The notes under the pieces: model-generated | Database searches by the model: none | What the model was told of the DNA's origin: nothing | The model's input: only the letters and a program-made list of their open reading frames with translations | From: Sapria himalayana | Taxonomy: Eukaryota > Streptophyta > Magnoliopsida > Malpighiales > Rafflesiaceae | Reading direction: 5' to 3' | Assembly: GCA_029783825.1 (NCBI GenBank) | Contig: JAREIK010003411.1 | Coordinates: 968,365-1,032,364, forward strand | DNA length: 64,000 bases | Position numbers and translations under genes: made by a program | Part shown: positions 1-9,475 of the stretch, in pieces | Numbering within the stretch: position 1 is the stretch's first letter | How the letters are laid out: each line of letters begins with the position of its first letter

Positions 1-480
1 CTGGACTCCACCCAAGAACTGTCGTATCCATCCTCTACCTTATTCTTTCTGGCCTCCCCACTCCCTGTCCACTTCCTCATACTCTGTTAAGAAAACAAAC
101 ACAAGACAAAAATATATCCAGAAATACGAAGCCTCAAGCTGTGTCTACCGGCCCTTTCCCTCACATTCTGGTGCCCTTCTCTTCCAACATTACCATTCAA
201 CCTAGGCAAACGTAGACACCTCCTATGTCGGCAGCAACCTTCCTGCTCATATTCTACACCATTCTTTTTTATTTTTTACACCTATAAATACTTTTAAGCC
301 AAACAACTCAAAGAACAATAAAATGCATTTATTATCAGCACTACCCCAAGCAAGTAAACATTATTTTTAGCCACCCCTCATGTCCATGATGCTTCTTTTT
401 CTTTCCCAAGATGGATAATTCTCCTATACCTTCTCTATACTTTTTGATTATTTTGCAGACTTAACCCCCACTTTACAAAA
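1..480. other. Non-coding flank or 3' UTR of LINE 1
   Basis: No coding potential is seen on either strand. This stretch lies beyond the RNase H stop codon of the minus-strand LINE 1, so part of it may be that element's 3' untranslated region. I could not define a poly(A) tail or target-site duplication. A T-rich run near 265-280 would be an A-run on the LINE strand and is a possible 3' end, but this is inference. Confidence 0.4.
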
Positions 481-528
481 CCTTTTCCCTACTTATATTT
501 CCATGTTAAGATTTTAACTCATTTTAAT

Positions 529-1053
529 TTATTTTTGTATTCTAATATATGGGTATCCTATTTTATCTAGCTCTATTATGCCTTTAAATCTAATAGGGAT
601 ATTGTTCCCTACATATTTATGTAAACCTTTTCTCATCCCTTCTTCCGCTAATTTGTCCGCCGTGGCATTTTCTTCCCTATAAACATGTTTTATTTCACCC
701 TTCAAATCTTTTAGTAATTCTTTAATTTCTTTGATCTCTCCCTCGAATCTCCACAATTCTATTTTGCTTTTAGCTAAATCCGCCAAAACACTCGAATCTA
801 CTTGAACTAATATCTTTTGAAGATTCATTTCTTTACATATTTGAAGTCCTTTTGTTAATGCCATGATTTCTACTTGCAGTACTGAAGTTGTTGTTCCCCC
901 TATTGTGAATGCTTTCACCAATCTCCCTTCCTCATCTCTTATGACTCTTCCACCCCCCACCGCTTCTATTTCTCTATTAAAGCTTCCATTTGTGTTTAGC
1001 GCTAACACACTTTGAGGGGGCTTATGCCAAGAGATGGAATGTATAACCGGCAT
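529..1053 (-). pseudogene. RNase H domain of LINE 1
   Basis: This is the C-terminal RNase H-like domain of the LINE 1 polyprotein, which would degrade the RNA strand of the RNA/DNA hybrid during retrotransposition. Visible motifs are LNTNGSFN (first acidic position), a Glu in QVEIMAL, an Asp in VQVDSS and a final Asp in ATADKLAEEG. The first catalytic position, normally Asp in an LNTDGS context, reads Asn, which would disable catalysis; LINE 2 still has Asp there. The frame itself is open, but it belongs to a broken element. Family membership is clear from motif order and from similarity to LINE 2. Confidence 0.8.
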
Positions 1054-1350
1054 TTTCTGTTTTATTGTAGAGAGTCTCCATGCCCTTTTCCTTATTTCAT
1101 CCTTTCCTATGCTACTAACTTTTATAGGATTGCAGGCCGTAATAAATGAACATTCTTTTATTATTTATTCTAGTATGCTTTTTGCTTTCATCTATATGCC
1201 TTCAAACTTACTTTTATTTCTGGCTTTCAAGATACACCAGGTTGCAATTTGTGGTGTACATTCTCTTAGCCATTTGTGAATTTTATTTTTTGGTGGCTTT
1301 TGGCTCCAGTTTTTTACTCTACTTTTCAATGTTAGAACATTCATTCCTAA

Positions 1351-1993
1351 TTATGTATCTACTTCTAACATATTCCATACCTGTATGGAAATCTTACCTG
1401 TAGAAAATAAGTGATCCGAGCTTTTAGTATTTGCTAAACAACAGTCACATCTAGATGCCAGCGTCACTCCTTTTTTATGAATGTGTTCATTCACTGGTAT
1501 TGCTTCAGAAAGAATTTTCCACGTTAAGATGCTCATTTTCTGTGGTACTTCTTTCCCCCATAACCCTATAAAACTTTTCTGCAATGGCCTTTTATTTCTT
1601 ACTAGGGCTTTTTCACTTTTTAAAGTAAACTTTTTCTAAAAAAAGAATCCATTTCCAGCCGCTATTATTTAAAATTGTATGTTTTTCAACTAGCTCATGT
1701 TGCTTATGCATAAGCTTCCAATTTTTTGTTGCATTTTAAGGATTTTTAAATGCCTTGTTTCCAAGGCTGTATCTAGCTTTTATATAGTTTGCCCAAAGGT
1801 TTTTATTTTCTTTTAATCTCCACCAATTTTTGCAAGCCCATGCTTTGGCTAGGTCACTTAGACTTGTAAAACCTATCTTTATCTTTTCTTTAGGACAACA
1901 TAAATCTTTCCATTTTTTCCAGAGTAGCTTAGTTTTACCTTCCTTCTTGCCCCATAAAAAATTTGACATTTCTCGTTCTAGCCCCGTAATCAT
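1351..1993 (-). pseudogene. LINE 1 RT thumb and zf-RVT zinc-binding remnant
   Basis: Two minus-strand blocks (1736-1993 and 1351-1584) match the region after the RT palm in plant LINEs. The first has FLWGKKEGKTKLLWKKWKD and a WWRLKENKNLWANYIKARY stretch. The second has VPQKMSILTWKIL followed by a Cys cluster (RCDCC) and a DHLF segment, typical of the zf-RVT domain. They lie in different frames, so indels separate them. Function in an intact element: nucleic-acid binding next to the reverse transcriptase. Here it is a relic. Confidence 0.7.
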
Positions 1994-2231
1994 TATTTTT
2001 GATGGTGCAAATTCAATAAGTTATGAGCTAACATTGCTTGTAGAACATGTGTTATCAATGTTATTCTTCCTGCCATGCTCAGTAGTTCCTCCTTCCATCC
2101 TGCAATCTTTCCTCTTAATCTTTCTACCATGTAGGTTACATATTCCTCTATAAGCATCACTTCATAAATCGGGTACTCCATATACATTAAAGCCCTTCTT
2201 TTCCATGCAAATTATGTAATCCTTTTAATTT

Positions 2232-3007
2232 TTAGAGCTGTATTTTCTGGAGTTTTTTTGAGATTATAAATTGACATTTACTCTTATTCAACATTTTCCC
2301 CATTTCCTCTTCCAGAGTTTGGAAAAGTTTCATCATATTTTTCAAAGATGAGCCGCCAGCATTAGTAAAGATGATCACGTCATCTGCATATGCCAAACAA
2401 CTCACATTAGGAGTGTTTTTAGGTTGTTTAAAGTAAACAATATTACCCCCTCTCATTTTTACTTTTAGATTTACTATCAGTAGCTCTAAGTATATGTTAA
2501 ATAATATGGGTGATAGAGGATCTCCTTGTCTTAACCCTTTTATAGGCTTAAATTCTTCTCCTACCTGCCCATTAATGAGGATTTTTACCCATGCGCTGGA
2601 GATGCATCTGAACATTAAATCAATCCAGAATTTTGAGAAGCCCATTTTTCTCATTACATAACATAAAGTATCTCATTCTACTTTATCGAATGCTTTCGAC
2701 AGGTCAAGCTTCGATATCACATATTCCCTCTCATTTTAATGCCTAGTCCCCTTATCAATTCCATGGCTAGGTTGGTGTTTTCCATCTTTAGTATTTTCTG
2801 AACAAATCCTGCTTGTTCCACAGAGATGATGGCAGGAAGAATCTTACTCATCCTAGTTTGTAAAATTTTAGCTAGGATTTTATAGATCTCATTATATAGA
2901 CTTATTGGTCTATAATCTTCACATTTTTGCGGATTATCCTTTTTTGGAATCAGAACAATAAATGAGCTAGCCCAGACTTTCGTGATTTCTACACCTGCAA
3001 AAATCAA
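2232..3007 (-). pseudogene. Reverse transcriptase domain of LINE 1
   Basis: RT fingers and palm of an L1-type element, broken by a stop and a frame change between 2654 and 2717. In order are: SSFIVLIPKKDNPQKCEDYR, then RPISLYNEIYKILAKIL, then SVEQAGFV, then LDLSKAFDKVE in the gap between the two open blocks, then RQGDPLSPILF, and then the catalytic LAYADDVIIFTNAG (YADD at 2379-2390). All key acidic residues of the palm are visible, but the reading frame is not continuous. It sits between the linker/endonuclease remnant upstream and zf-RVT downstream, the normal order. Confidence 0.85.
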
Positions 3008-3417
3008 TGTGATAGCCTTGATCAGGTCTTTTTTTTATGATATTCCAACATCGTTGGAAGAATTCATTGTTCCATCCATCCGGTTTTGTAGCACTCTCTT
3101 TGTTCGAGCTAAACACCGCCTCTTTAATTTCTTCCTCACTTGGTATTATTTATAGTGCTTTATTATCCTCCTCATTGATTTTCCTTTCAATTGAATTCAG
3201 TAGAGTGTTTCCTCTCTGACTAATTCTCCCGCATAGGTGACTTTTAACGTATTCTTCTAGCTCAAATTTTATGTTTTTTTTCTTTTTCAATCCACTCTCC
3301 ATTAGCATTTGTTATTCCTTTTATTTTTTATTTTTGTACTTTTACTTTCGCCATCCCATGAAAGAACTTCGTGTTCTTATCCCCATCCTTTAACCATTTT
3401 ATTTTTGCCAATTGTTT

Positions 3418-4227
3418 CTAGAATACTTTCTCCATGTGCAGGCTCAGCCTTAATTCTGCTTTTGCTTTACTCATATTGATCCTTAAGTTATTATCTTGCG
3501 TCTCCTCATATTTTGCTTCCATTGAAGCCACCTCATCTTCTACTTTTTGTATCTTTTTAGGGATATTTCCAAAAGTCTTTTTATTCCATGCCCCAAGTGC
3601 TAATTTTAGGCTACATAATTTTAATGCCAAAATCTGCATAGGTTTTTCCAAGACTGGAATTTCCTATGAGTTATTTACTATTTTTTTAAAATCTCTGTGC
3701 ATTACCCACATATTTTGAAATTTGAACCCCTTATATATCCTTTTATTTTTTTTAAAATGTGAGTAGGAGCTGGCTGTGATCCGAACAAGTTCTATTAAGA
3801 TATTTAACTTTTATTCCACCTAACTTGTCCATGATTTTTTATTATAAAGCACCCGGTCTAGCCTTGACCATATTGCTTCTCTTCTCTTCTAGTTATTGCT
3901 CCAGGTATAATTTGAGTCCAAGAAATCTGCTTCTATAAGATTAGCATTAGTTATAGCCTCATTATAATGGGCTATAGTCATCAGATCAGGAGGCCTTCCT
4001 CACCTTTTCTCGGAGGAGTTTCTCACCACATTAAAATCTCTTCTGATGATCAATGAGACCTTTCTTTTAGCTATCTCTTGCATCTCCTGCCAGAGTCTCT
4101 TCCTATCCTCCTTCGCATTGCTCGCGTACACTACCGAAAAGATAGCATCTGGCAGGTTTCCTATCCTGAAATTTATTATTTGTTCTGCTTTTGTTAAAAT
4201 TTTCACGTCTAGGATGTTACTCCACAT
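3418..4227 (-). pseudogene. LINE 1 endonuclease C-terminal remnant and linker
   Basis: The block at 4000-4227 resembles the middle of an exonuclease-endonuclease-phosphatase domain: FSVVYASNAKEDRKRLWQEM, then a DFNVVRN motif corresponding to the usual GDFNV segment (Gly is Arg here). The N-terminal half with the first catalytic Asn and Glu is absent. The block at 3418-3651 (LGAWNKKTFGNIPKKI) matches the coiled linker between endonuclease and RT in plant LINEs. Stops separate the pieces. The truncation lies about 30 bp before the hairpin and (TTC)n array. Confidence 0.65.
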
Positions 4228-4256
4228 TATCCATAACTTACCGAGCCACTAGGAGT

Positions 4257-4281
4257 AGGCTTACTTCTCGAGAGTAAGCCT
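4257..4281. repeat. Small hairpin at the LINE 1 5' breakpoint
   Basis: AGGCTTACT (4257-4265) and AGTAAGCCT (4273-4281) form a perfect 9-bp stem around a 7-nt loop that contains CTCGAG. It lies between the endonuclease remnant and the (TTC)n array. Confidence 0.6.
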
Positions 4282-4289
4282 TTCTTTTT

Positions 4290-4838
4290 ATGATTGTTCT
4301 TCTTACTCTTCTTATTTTTATTGATTGTTCTTCTTCCTCTTCTTCTTATTTTACATCTTTGTATTCTTCTTATTCTTCTTGTTCTTCCACTTCGTCTATT
4401 TTTTATTCCTTATCTTCAATTTCTTTTTCTTCTTCTTCATCTCCTACTATTTATTCTTTTTCTTTTTTCTCTTTTATTTATTATTATTCTTCTTCTTCTT
4501 CTTATTCTTCATCTTCTTCTTCATCTTCATCATCATCATCTTCTTCTTCTTCTTCATCATCATCATCATCTTCTTCTTCTTCATCTTCTTCTTCTTCTTC
4601 ACCTTCTCCTTCTTCTTCTCTTTCTTCTTCTTCTTCTTCTTCTTCTTCTTCTTCTTCTTCTTCTTCTTCTCCTTCTTCTTCTTCTTCTTATCCTTCTTCT
4701 TCTTCTTCTTCTTCTTCTTATCCTCCTTCTTCTTCTTCTTCTCCTACTACTTCTTCTTCTTCTCCTTCTTCTTCTTCTTCTTCTTCTTCTCCTTCTTCAT
4801 CTTATTCACCTTCTTCTTCTTCTCCGTCTTTTTTTTAA
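4290..4838. repeat. (TTC)n array with interspersed ATC/CAT triplets
   Basis: About 550 bp of imperfect TTC triplets on the plus strand (GAA on the minus). The purest part lies near 4625-4760, with CAT/ATC blocks near 4515-4570. The plus strand is almost free of G. All three plus frames stay open for long stretches and translate to runs of Ser, Leu or Phe. These are low-complexity artefacts, not genes. Confidence 0.95.
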
Positions 4839-5689
4839 AAGTTGTTTATTAATTATAACCCTCTCTTTTGGCGGAGGAATACCTTTTTTACAAGCTAAAA
4901 TCTACCCTTATCCCTCTTACACCCATACACTTTAAAGAAAAAAAAGAAACAAAGAACAAAGCCTAATTTGAATATGAGCATGTGTGCTCGCTTTGAGCTT
5001 ATTTGTTTTAAGATCTTGTGTTATTTCTTTGCTTCCAATCTGAACATTATACCCTGTTATCTGCCCTCTTCCCTATTGTTAACTTTCCCTTCATGATCCT
5101 CCTTATATAAATCAATATCCGGCTCCAAAGCCTGCACAACTAGTATTTTTCTGCATAGGGATTTATCTTCCTTACATACCTGAATCTTTGTTTCATAAAC
5201 ACCCTTCATGCTACACTTTTTCTGCATCAACCATTTTTTCCAGGCTTTTGAATCTTGTTCCCTCTAGGTCTGCACTTTATATGTTGTTCCAGAGCCTTGG
5301 CTTTCACTATATATGCTGCACTCTACACTTTATATGTTGTTTCAAGGACTAGGCTATCCCTTCATCGTGTGTGCTGTATTTTCTGAATCTAAATGACAGC
5401 ATACCCTACTCTATGAACAGAATTCCTAATAAACTATTATCCTAAACTGAAAAATAACACATGACCTTTCAACAGAATCTTATAATATACTCCCATCACA
5501 TAACATAAATATAAACACTTAAAACAGAGACAAATACAATGCTGCAATCAAACCACATTATAAACTCTGCCTCTTTGAATTCCTGCGCTGCTAAGAAAAC
5601 CAAGAAAAGAAAAAGAAAAACAAATACAAGTATACATTCTATTTCTTTCCTCCCTCCTAGATTCCTTTCTAAACAAACCTGAAACTATA
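4839..5689. other. Non-coding spacer with a 53-bp direct repeat
   Basis: No recognisable protein. The DNA is of ordinary complexity. A segment starting TCTGCACTTTATATGTTG at 5269 recurs as TCTACACTTTATATGTTG at 5322, giving an imperfect tandem duplication of period 53 (about 5269-5374). Part of this spacer may be the 3' untranslated region of LINE 2, whose RNase H frame ends at 5752. Confidence 0.5.
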
Positions 5690-5751
5690 GGGACAGAAAT
5701 TCCCCTACCGACTGCCTCCATTCCTTCTAACAGTTTAGGTTTTTCTTTAGC

Positions 5752-6300
5752 CTAATCTCCTTTTTTATCTCTCTCTACTATTCTACCCTTTCTAATTCTT
5801 AGATAAGGGAAGGCTCTCATATCTAATTTCACTAGCCCCTTTAATTTTTCTGGCATAGAATCCATTTCATATTCCATTTCTCCTCTTTCTACACCTAATC
5901 TAGTGAGATTATCTACTAATGTGTTTGCCTCTCTGTATATATGCAATATTGATGAATTCAATTCTTTAATAAGATTAATTATTATTTCTAACTCTTCTTC
6001 ATACCTCCAGAGAGATATCCTCCTAGCTACTAAATCCACCAATAGCATTGAATCTACATGAATTTGTATATTTCTAATATCTAGTTTTTTACAGACATAT
6101 AAACCTGTTTGTAAAGCCTTGATCTCCGAATGGAGAGCCGAGAATGCTACACTAACCTGCGTAAAGGCTTTCATGACAATACCTTTAGAATCCCTTATTA
6201 CCCCACATCCCCTTGCAATTCTTGTATCCGTATTAAAGCTTCCATCCGTATTTAGGGAGAATTTTCCTTCCGGAGGCCTATCCCAGCTTATGCTTCTTAC
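5752..6300 (-). pseudogene. RNase H domain of LINE 2
   Basis: The domain continues in the same frame as the zf-RVT block, from which it is separated by a single TAG codon at 6301-6303. Motifs in order: GKFSLNTDGSFNT (first catalytic Asp intact), CGVIRDSKGIV, ALHSEIKALQTGL (Glu), IQIHVDSMLLVDL (Asp) and HIYREANTLVDNLTRLG (final Asp). All four acidic positions expected for RNase H are present. Only the upstream stop and frameshift keep it from being read with RT. Confidence 0.82.
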
Positions 6301-7170
6301 CTAATAATAATTAATTTTATTTGTAGTGAGGTCCCAGCCTTTTTCTTCTAACTTTTGTGTAAATTTATTGTCTACCTTTATAGGCTTTATGTTAGATAGA
6401 TTACTTACTATTTGTCTTATTTCTTGTATTATTTCCCTTGAATTCATCTTTAAGCCTTCAAATCTGCTCTTATTTCGGGCTTTCCAGATGCACCATATTA
6501 TTACATGAGGTAAATTTTGATTAAGCCAATTTCTAATGGGACTGCTAAAGGTTGCCTTGTCCCATTTTTTAATTCTTTCTATTAAAACTTCCTCTTTGTT
6601 ACTAATATGTTTATTTACTTCTAGTTCCTCCCAAACTTCTATAGCAATTTTTCCTTCCGAGAATAAATGATCCGTGGTCTCTACTACCTCAAAACAGCAT
6701 TCGCATCTGGATACCATTTTAATACCTTTTCTTTGCAGATTGGTATCCACTGGAAGCGCATTCGCTAACACTTTCCATGCTAGCGAGCACATTTTCTGTG
6801 GTATACCTACCTTCCAGACCCATTTAGATAAAGGCTTACTTGGTTTTTTCTTCCTGATCAATTCCTTCACAAATTTCAGTGTGAAATCACCTTGAGGTGT
6901 GAGGGTCCATTTCCAACCACTCTTTTTCCATATTGAATGTGAATCTACTATCTCCTTCTGCTTCTCCAGTGCTCTCCAGCTGTTCGATGCCTGCTTAATC
7001 TGCTTATTATTTTGTTCTAGGTATTTTTCCCTCATATATTTTGCCCAGATAACATTTTCTTTCAATCTCCACCACCCTTTGCAGTCCCAGGTGGTGGCCA
7101 TATCCTGTAAAGTAATTATCCCTAGACCTGCTTCTGCTTTGGATAACATATATCTTCCCAGTTTTTCCAA
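6301..7170 (-). pseudogene. zf-RVT region of LINE 2
   Basis: About 290 open codons. The N-terminus has AEAGLGIITLQDMATTWDCK and KGWWRLKENVIWAKYMREKY. It is followed by SGWKWTLTPQGDFTLKFV, VGIPQKMCSLAWKVLANALP, a Cys cluster RCECCFEVVETTDHLFSEG, and LPHVIIWCIWKARNKSRFEG. This is the standard plant LINE zf-RVT layout between RT and RNase H. The block is offset by a frameshift from the RT block upstream and ends at the TAG that precedes RNase H. Confidence 0.82.
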
Positions 7171-7190
7171 TGAATTTTCTGCTTCCCATT

Positions 7191-8285
7191 TTATTTACCC
7201 CATAAGAAATTTGTCATTTCCATTTCAAGTTTATACATAAATTTCTTGGGAGGATGAATAACTGATAAAATGTTCACCAATGTGGTTTGTAAAACATGTG
7301 AAATTAAAGTAATTCTTCCTCCAAATCCTAGTACATCTTCCTTCCAGCATGCTATTTTCCTTCTCATTTTATCTTGGAGTGATGCTAAATATTGATCCTT
7401 CAATCTTCCTTCATATATTGGGCAGCCTAGATATATTAAAGCTCCTTTATTATGTTTGAAGCCTGTTATATTCTTAATCTTGTTTATGAATTTCGCTTCT
7501 ACATTTTTTGCTAACATAAACTGACGCTTCTCTTTATTAACTACTTGCCCTGTTTCCATCTCAAATAATTGTAGTAAATCAATGAGATTATTTATGGATT
7601 TTTTACTAGCATTTGAGAATATTATTAAATCATCTGCATAAGCTAAGCAGCCTATTATCGGGGTATTTTTTGGCTGCCTGAAAGGAATTATTTTACCTTC
7701 TGATAGTCTTCTTTTTAAATTAAGAATAAGTAATTCTAAATAAATATCGAAAAGTATGGGGGACAAAGGATCACCCTGTCTTAAACTTCTTCTTGGCTTA
7801 AACTCTTCTCCTCTATTACCATTTATTATTAGTCTAACCCAAACACTTGAGATGCATTTATATATTAAATCTATGCATGTTTCCGAGAAGCCAAACTTTC
7901 TCATAACAAAGCAGAGAGTGTCCCATTCTACCCTGTCAAATGCTTTAGATAAATCTAGTTTAACTACTAGATTGTTTCCTCTCGTTTTAATTGCTATCTC
8001 CTTCATCATTTTTTATGCTAACCTTATATTTTCAATCATTAGTCTGTTTTTAACAAACTCCGTTTGTTCCTGTGAAATTATTAACGGCAAAATTTGGCTA
8101 AGCCTATTTTGAATTATTTTGGCTAAAATTTTATAAATTGCATTGCATAGGCTTATGGGTCTAAAATCTTCACATTTCTGCGAAGAATCTTTTTTAGGAA
8201 TTGACACGATAAATGAGTTCGCCCAAGCTTTCGGGATATCTGCCCCTGCAAAAAAACTAGCAATTACTGGGACTAGATCATCCAT
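7191..8285 (-). pseudogene. Reverse transcriptase domain of LINE 2
   Basis: The blocks at 8013-8285 and 7191-8009 are in the same frame, separated by one premature stop after ENIRLA. Motifs in order: IPKAWANSFIVSIPKKD, DFRPISLCNAIYKILAKII, KLDLSKAFDRVEWDTL (catalytic Asp), SLRQGDPLSPILFDIY and IGCLAYADDLIIFSNA (YADD at 7629-7640), then LIYLGCPIYEGRLKDQYL. The C-terminus FLWGK meets a stop at 7191, followed by a frame change into the zf-RVT block. The domain is nearly complete and keeps its active-site residues, but the polyprotein frame is broken. Confidence 0.88.
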
Positions 8286-8289
8286 TTTT

Positions 8290-8463
8290 CTATCCTTCTC
8301 CTTCTACCCTTCTCCTTCTACCCTCCTGCCCTAACTCCATTTCTTCCTTCCCTTTACCCATCTTACATTCAAGCATATCATGCCCAAGCCTTTTACAGGA
8401 AGCACAGTATGAAGACAAATTTTCGGGTATGGCTGATTGCCAAAATCCATCGCGTTGCCCTTC
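8290..8463 (-). pseudogene. CCHC zinc knuckle of LINE 2 ORF1 (3' part)
   Basis: The segment SSYCASCKRLGHDMLECK holds a zinc knuckle with C-x2-C-x4-H-x4-C spacing, followed by a Glu/Arg/Lys-rich tail. It is the C-terminal part of the DUF4283-type ORF1, separated from its N-terminal part by the hAT element. The frame matches the upstream half if the element and one copy of the 8-bp duplication are removed: codon phase at 9476 continues at 8471. Role in an intact LINE: RNA binding by the gag-like ORF1 protein. Confidence 0.78.
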
Positions 8464-8471
8464 TTCCCCAC
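8464..8471. repeat. Left 8-bp target-site duplication of the hAT element
   Basis: TTCCCCAC, identical to 9468-9475 on the other side of the 996-bp element. Confidence 0.92.
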
Positions 8472-8580
8472 TAGAGGTGTCAAACGGGCCGGCCCAGCAC
8501 GACACGGCCCGTTTTTCACGTGCCCAGCCGTGCTACCGTGCCGTGCCGTGCCCGGCACGGCACGGTTTTTTAAATTCAGG

Positions 8581-9102
8581 CACGGCACGGCCCGTGGGCA
8601 CGGCACGGCCCGTGGGCACGGCACGGCCCGTGGGCACGGCACGGCCCGTGGGCACGGCACGGCCCGTGGGCACGGCACGGCCCGTGGGCACGGCACGGCC
8701 CGTGGGCACGGCACGGCCCGTGGGCACGGCACGGCCCGTGGGCACGGCACGGCCCGTGGGCACGGCACGGCCCGTGGGCACGGCACGGCCCGTGGGCACG
8801 GCACGGCCCGTGGGCACGGCACGGCCCGTGGGCACGGCACGGCCCGTGGGCACGGCACGGCCCGTGGGCACGGCACGGCCCGTGGGCACGGCACGGCCCG
8901 TGGGCACGGCACGGCCCGTGGGCACGGCACGGCCCGTGGGCACGGCACGGCCCGTGGGCACGGCACGGCCCGTGGGCACGGCACGGCCCGTGGGCACGGC
9001 ACGGCCCGTGGGCACGGCACGGCCCGTGGGCACGGCACGGCCCGTGGGCACGGCACGGCCCGTGGGCACGGCACGGCCCGTGGGCACGGCACGGCCCGTG
9101 GG
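8581..9102. repeat. 29 perfect tandem copies of an 18-bp GC-rich unit
   Basis: The unit CACGGCACGGCCCGTGGG is repeated 29 times with no mismatch that I can see. It lies inside the hAT element. The length is a multiple of three, so several frames on both strands stay open (repeats such as GTARPV or PCPRAV); none has other coding support. Perfect identity implies recent expansion or ongoing homogenisation, or a collapsed or approximate assembly. Confidence 0.97.
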
Positions 9103-9201
9103 CACGGGCGCACGGCAAGGCAGGGCAGGCGGGGCGGGACGGGACTGGTCTGTTTGGACCCGACCCGCGGTCTTTTTACCGGGGGCGGGGCCCGGTTGGG
9201 T

Positions 9202-9271
9202 CACGAGTCACGACTCAGTGAGTCGTGACTCGTGAGTCGTGACTCGTGAGTCGCGACTCACGAGTCACGAC
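9202..9271. repeat. Clustered palindromes built from GAGTCACGACTC
   Basis: A perfect 36-bp palindrome spans 9236-9271, centred between 9253 and 9254; its left half is GTCGTGACTCGTGAGTCG. Just upstream, two 16-bp arms (CACGAGTCACGACTCA and its complement) pair around one base near 9203-9235. The cluster lies inside the hAT element. Confidence 0.9.
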
Positions 9272-9467
9272 GCAAGCACGTGGGCCGGCGTGCCGTGCCA
9301 AGGCACGAGCCGTGCCGGGCCAGGCACGGCCCGGCACGTGGTTTGTTCGCCCGGGCCCGGCACGGGCCCGGGCACGTTTTTTTATCGTGCCGGGCCGGCC
9401 CAGGCACGGCCGAACCGTGCCGTGCCTCGTGCTGGGCCAGGCCGGTCCGGCCCGTTTGACACCTATA

Positions 9468-9475
9468 TTCCCCAC
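9468..9475. repeat. Right 8-bp target-site duplication of the hAT element
   Basis: TTCCCCAC, identical to 8464-8471. Confidence 0.92.

Larger units (their letters stand above)
481..4262 (-). mobile_element. LINE 1: degenerate L1-type non-LTR retrotransposon
   Basis: Minus-strand fragments follow the order of a plant L1 ORF2: endonuclease remnant (4000-4227), linker (3418-3651), reverse transcriptase (2232-3007), RT zinc-binding region (1351-1993) and RNase H (529-1053). They lie in several frames with many stops, so the element is dead. The catalytic RT motif reads LAYADDVIIF; YADD is encoded at 2379-2390. The 5' end is lost inside the endonuclease domain, at a small hairpin (4257-4281) that abuts a (TTC)n array. 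Closely related to LINE 2 by the shared QGDPLSPILF and QPKNTP segments. The 3' boundary is uncertain. Confidence 0.85.
8472..9467. mobile_element. GC-rich non-autonomous hAT-type element in LINE 2 ORF1
   Basis: Terminal inverted repeats TAGAGGTGTCAAACGGGCCG (left) and TATAGGTGTCAAACGGGCCG (reverse complement of the right end) differ at one base. Perfect 8-bp duplications TTCCCCAC flank it at 8464-8471 and 9468-9475. An 8-bp duplication plus a TAGxGGTGTCAAA-type terminus is characteristic of plant hAT elements. No transposase is encoded. The interior is very GC-rich, unlike its surroundings, and contains the 18-bp array (8581-9102) and GAGTCACGACTC palindromes (about 9201-9271). It would need a hAT transposase in trans. 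Open frames on both strands arise from the 18-bp periodicity and are not genes. Confidence 0.92.

Noticed and set aside
4290..4935. Long plus-strand frames of Ser, Leu or Phe runs
   Set aside because: Produced by the (TTC)n array; all three frames are open and none has a conserved domain.
8581..9102. CRISPR-like array
   Set aside because: Units are contiguous without spacers and the genome is eukaryotic; it is a minisatellite.
8331..9235. Six overlapping long frames of GTARPV, PCPRAV or AHGPCR repeats
   Set aside because: The 18-bp unit is a multiple of three, so frames stay open on both strands; the DNA is a MITE minisatellite.
9258..9475. C-terminal extension of the LINE ORF1 frame
   Set aside because: This part is hAT DNA plus its target duplication read through by chance.
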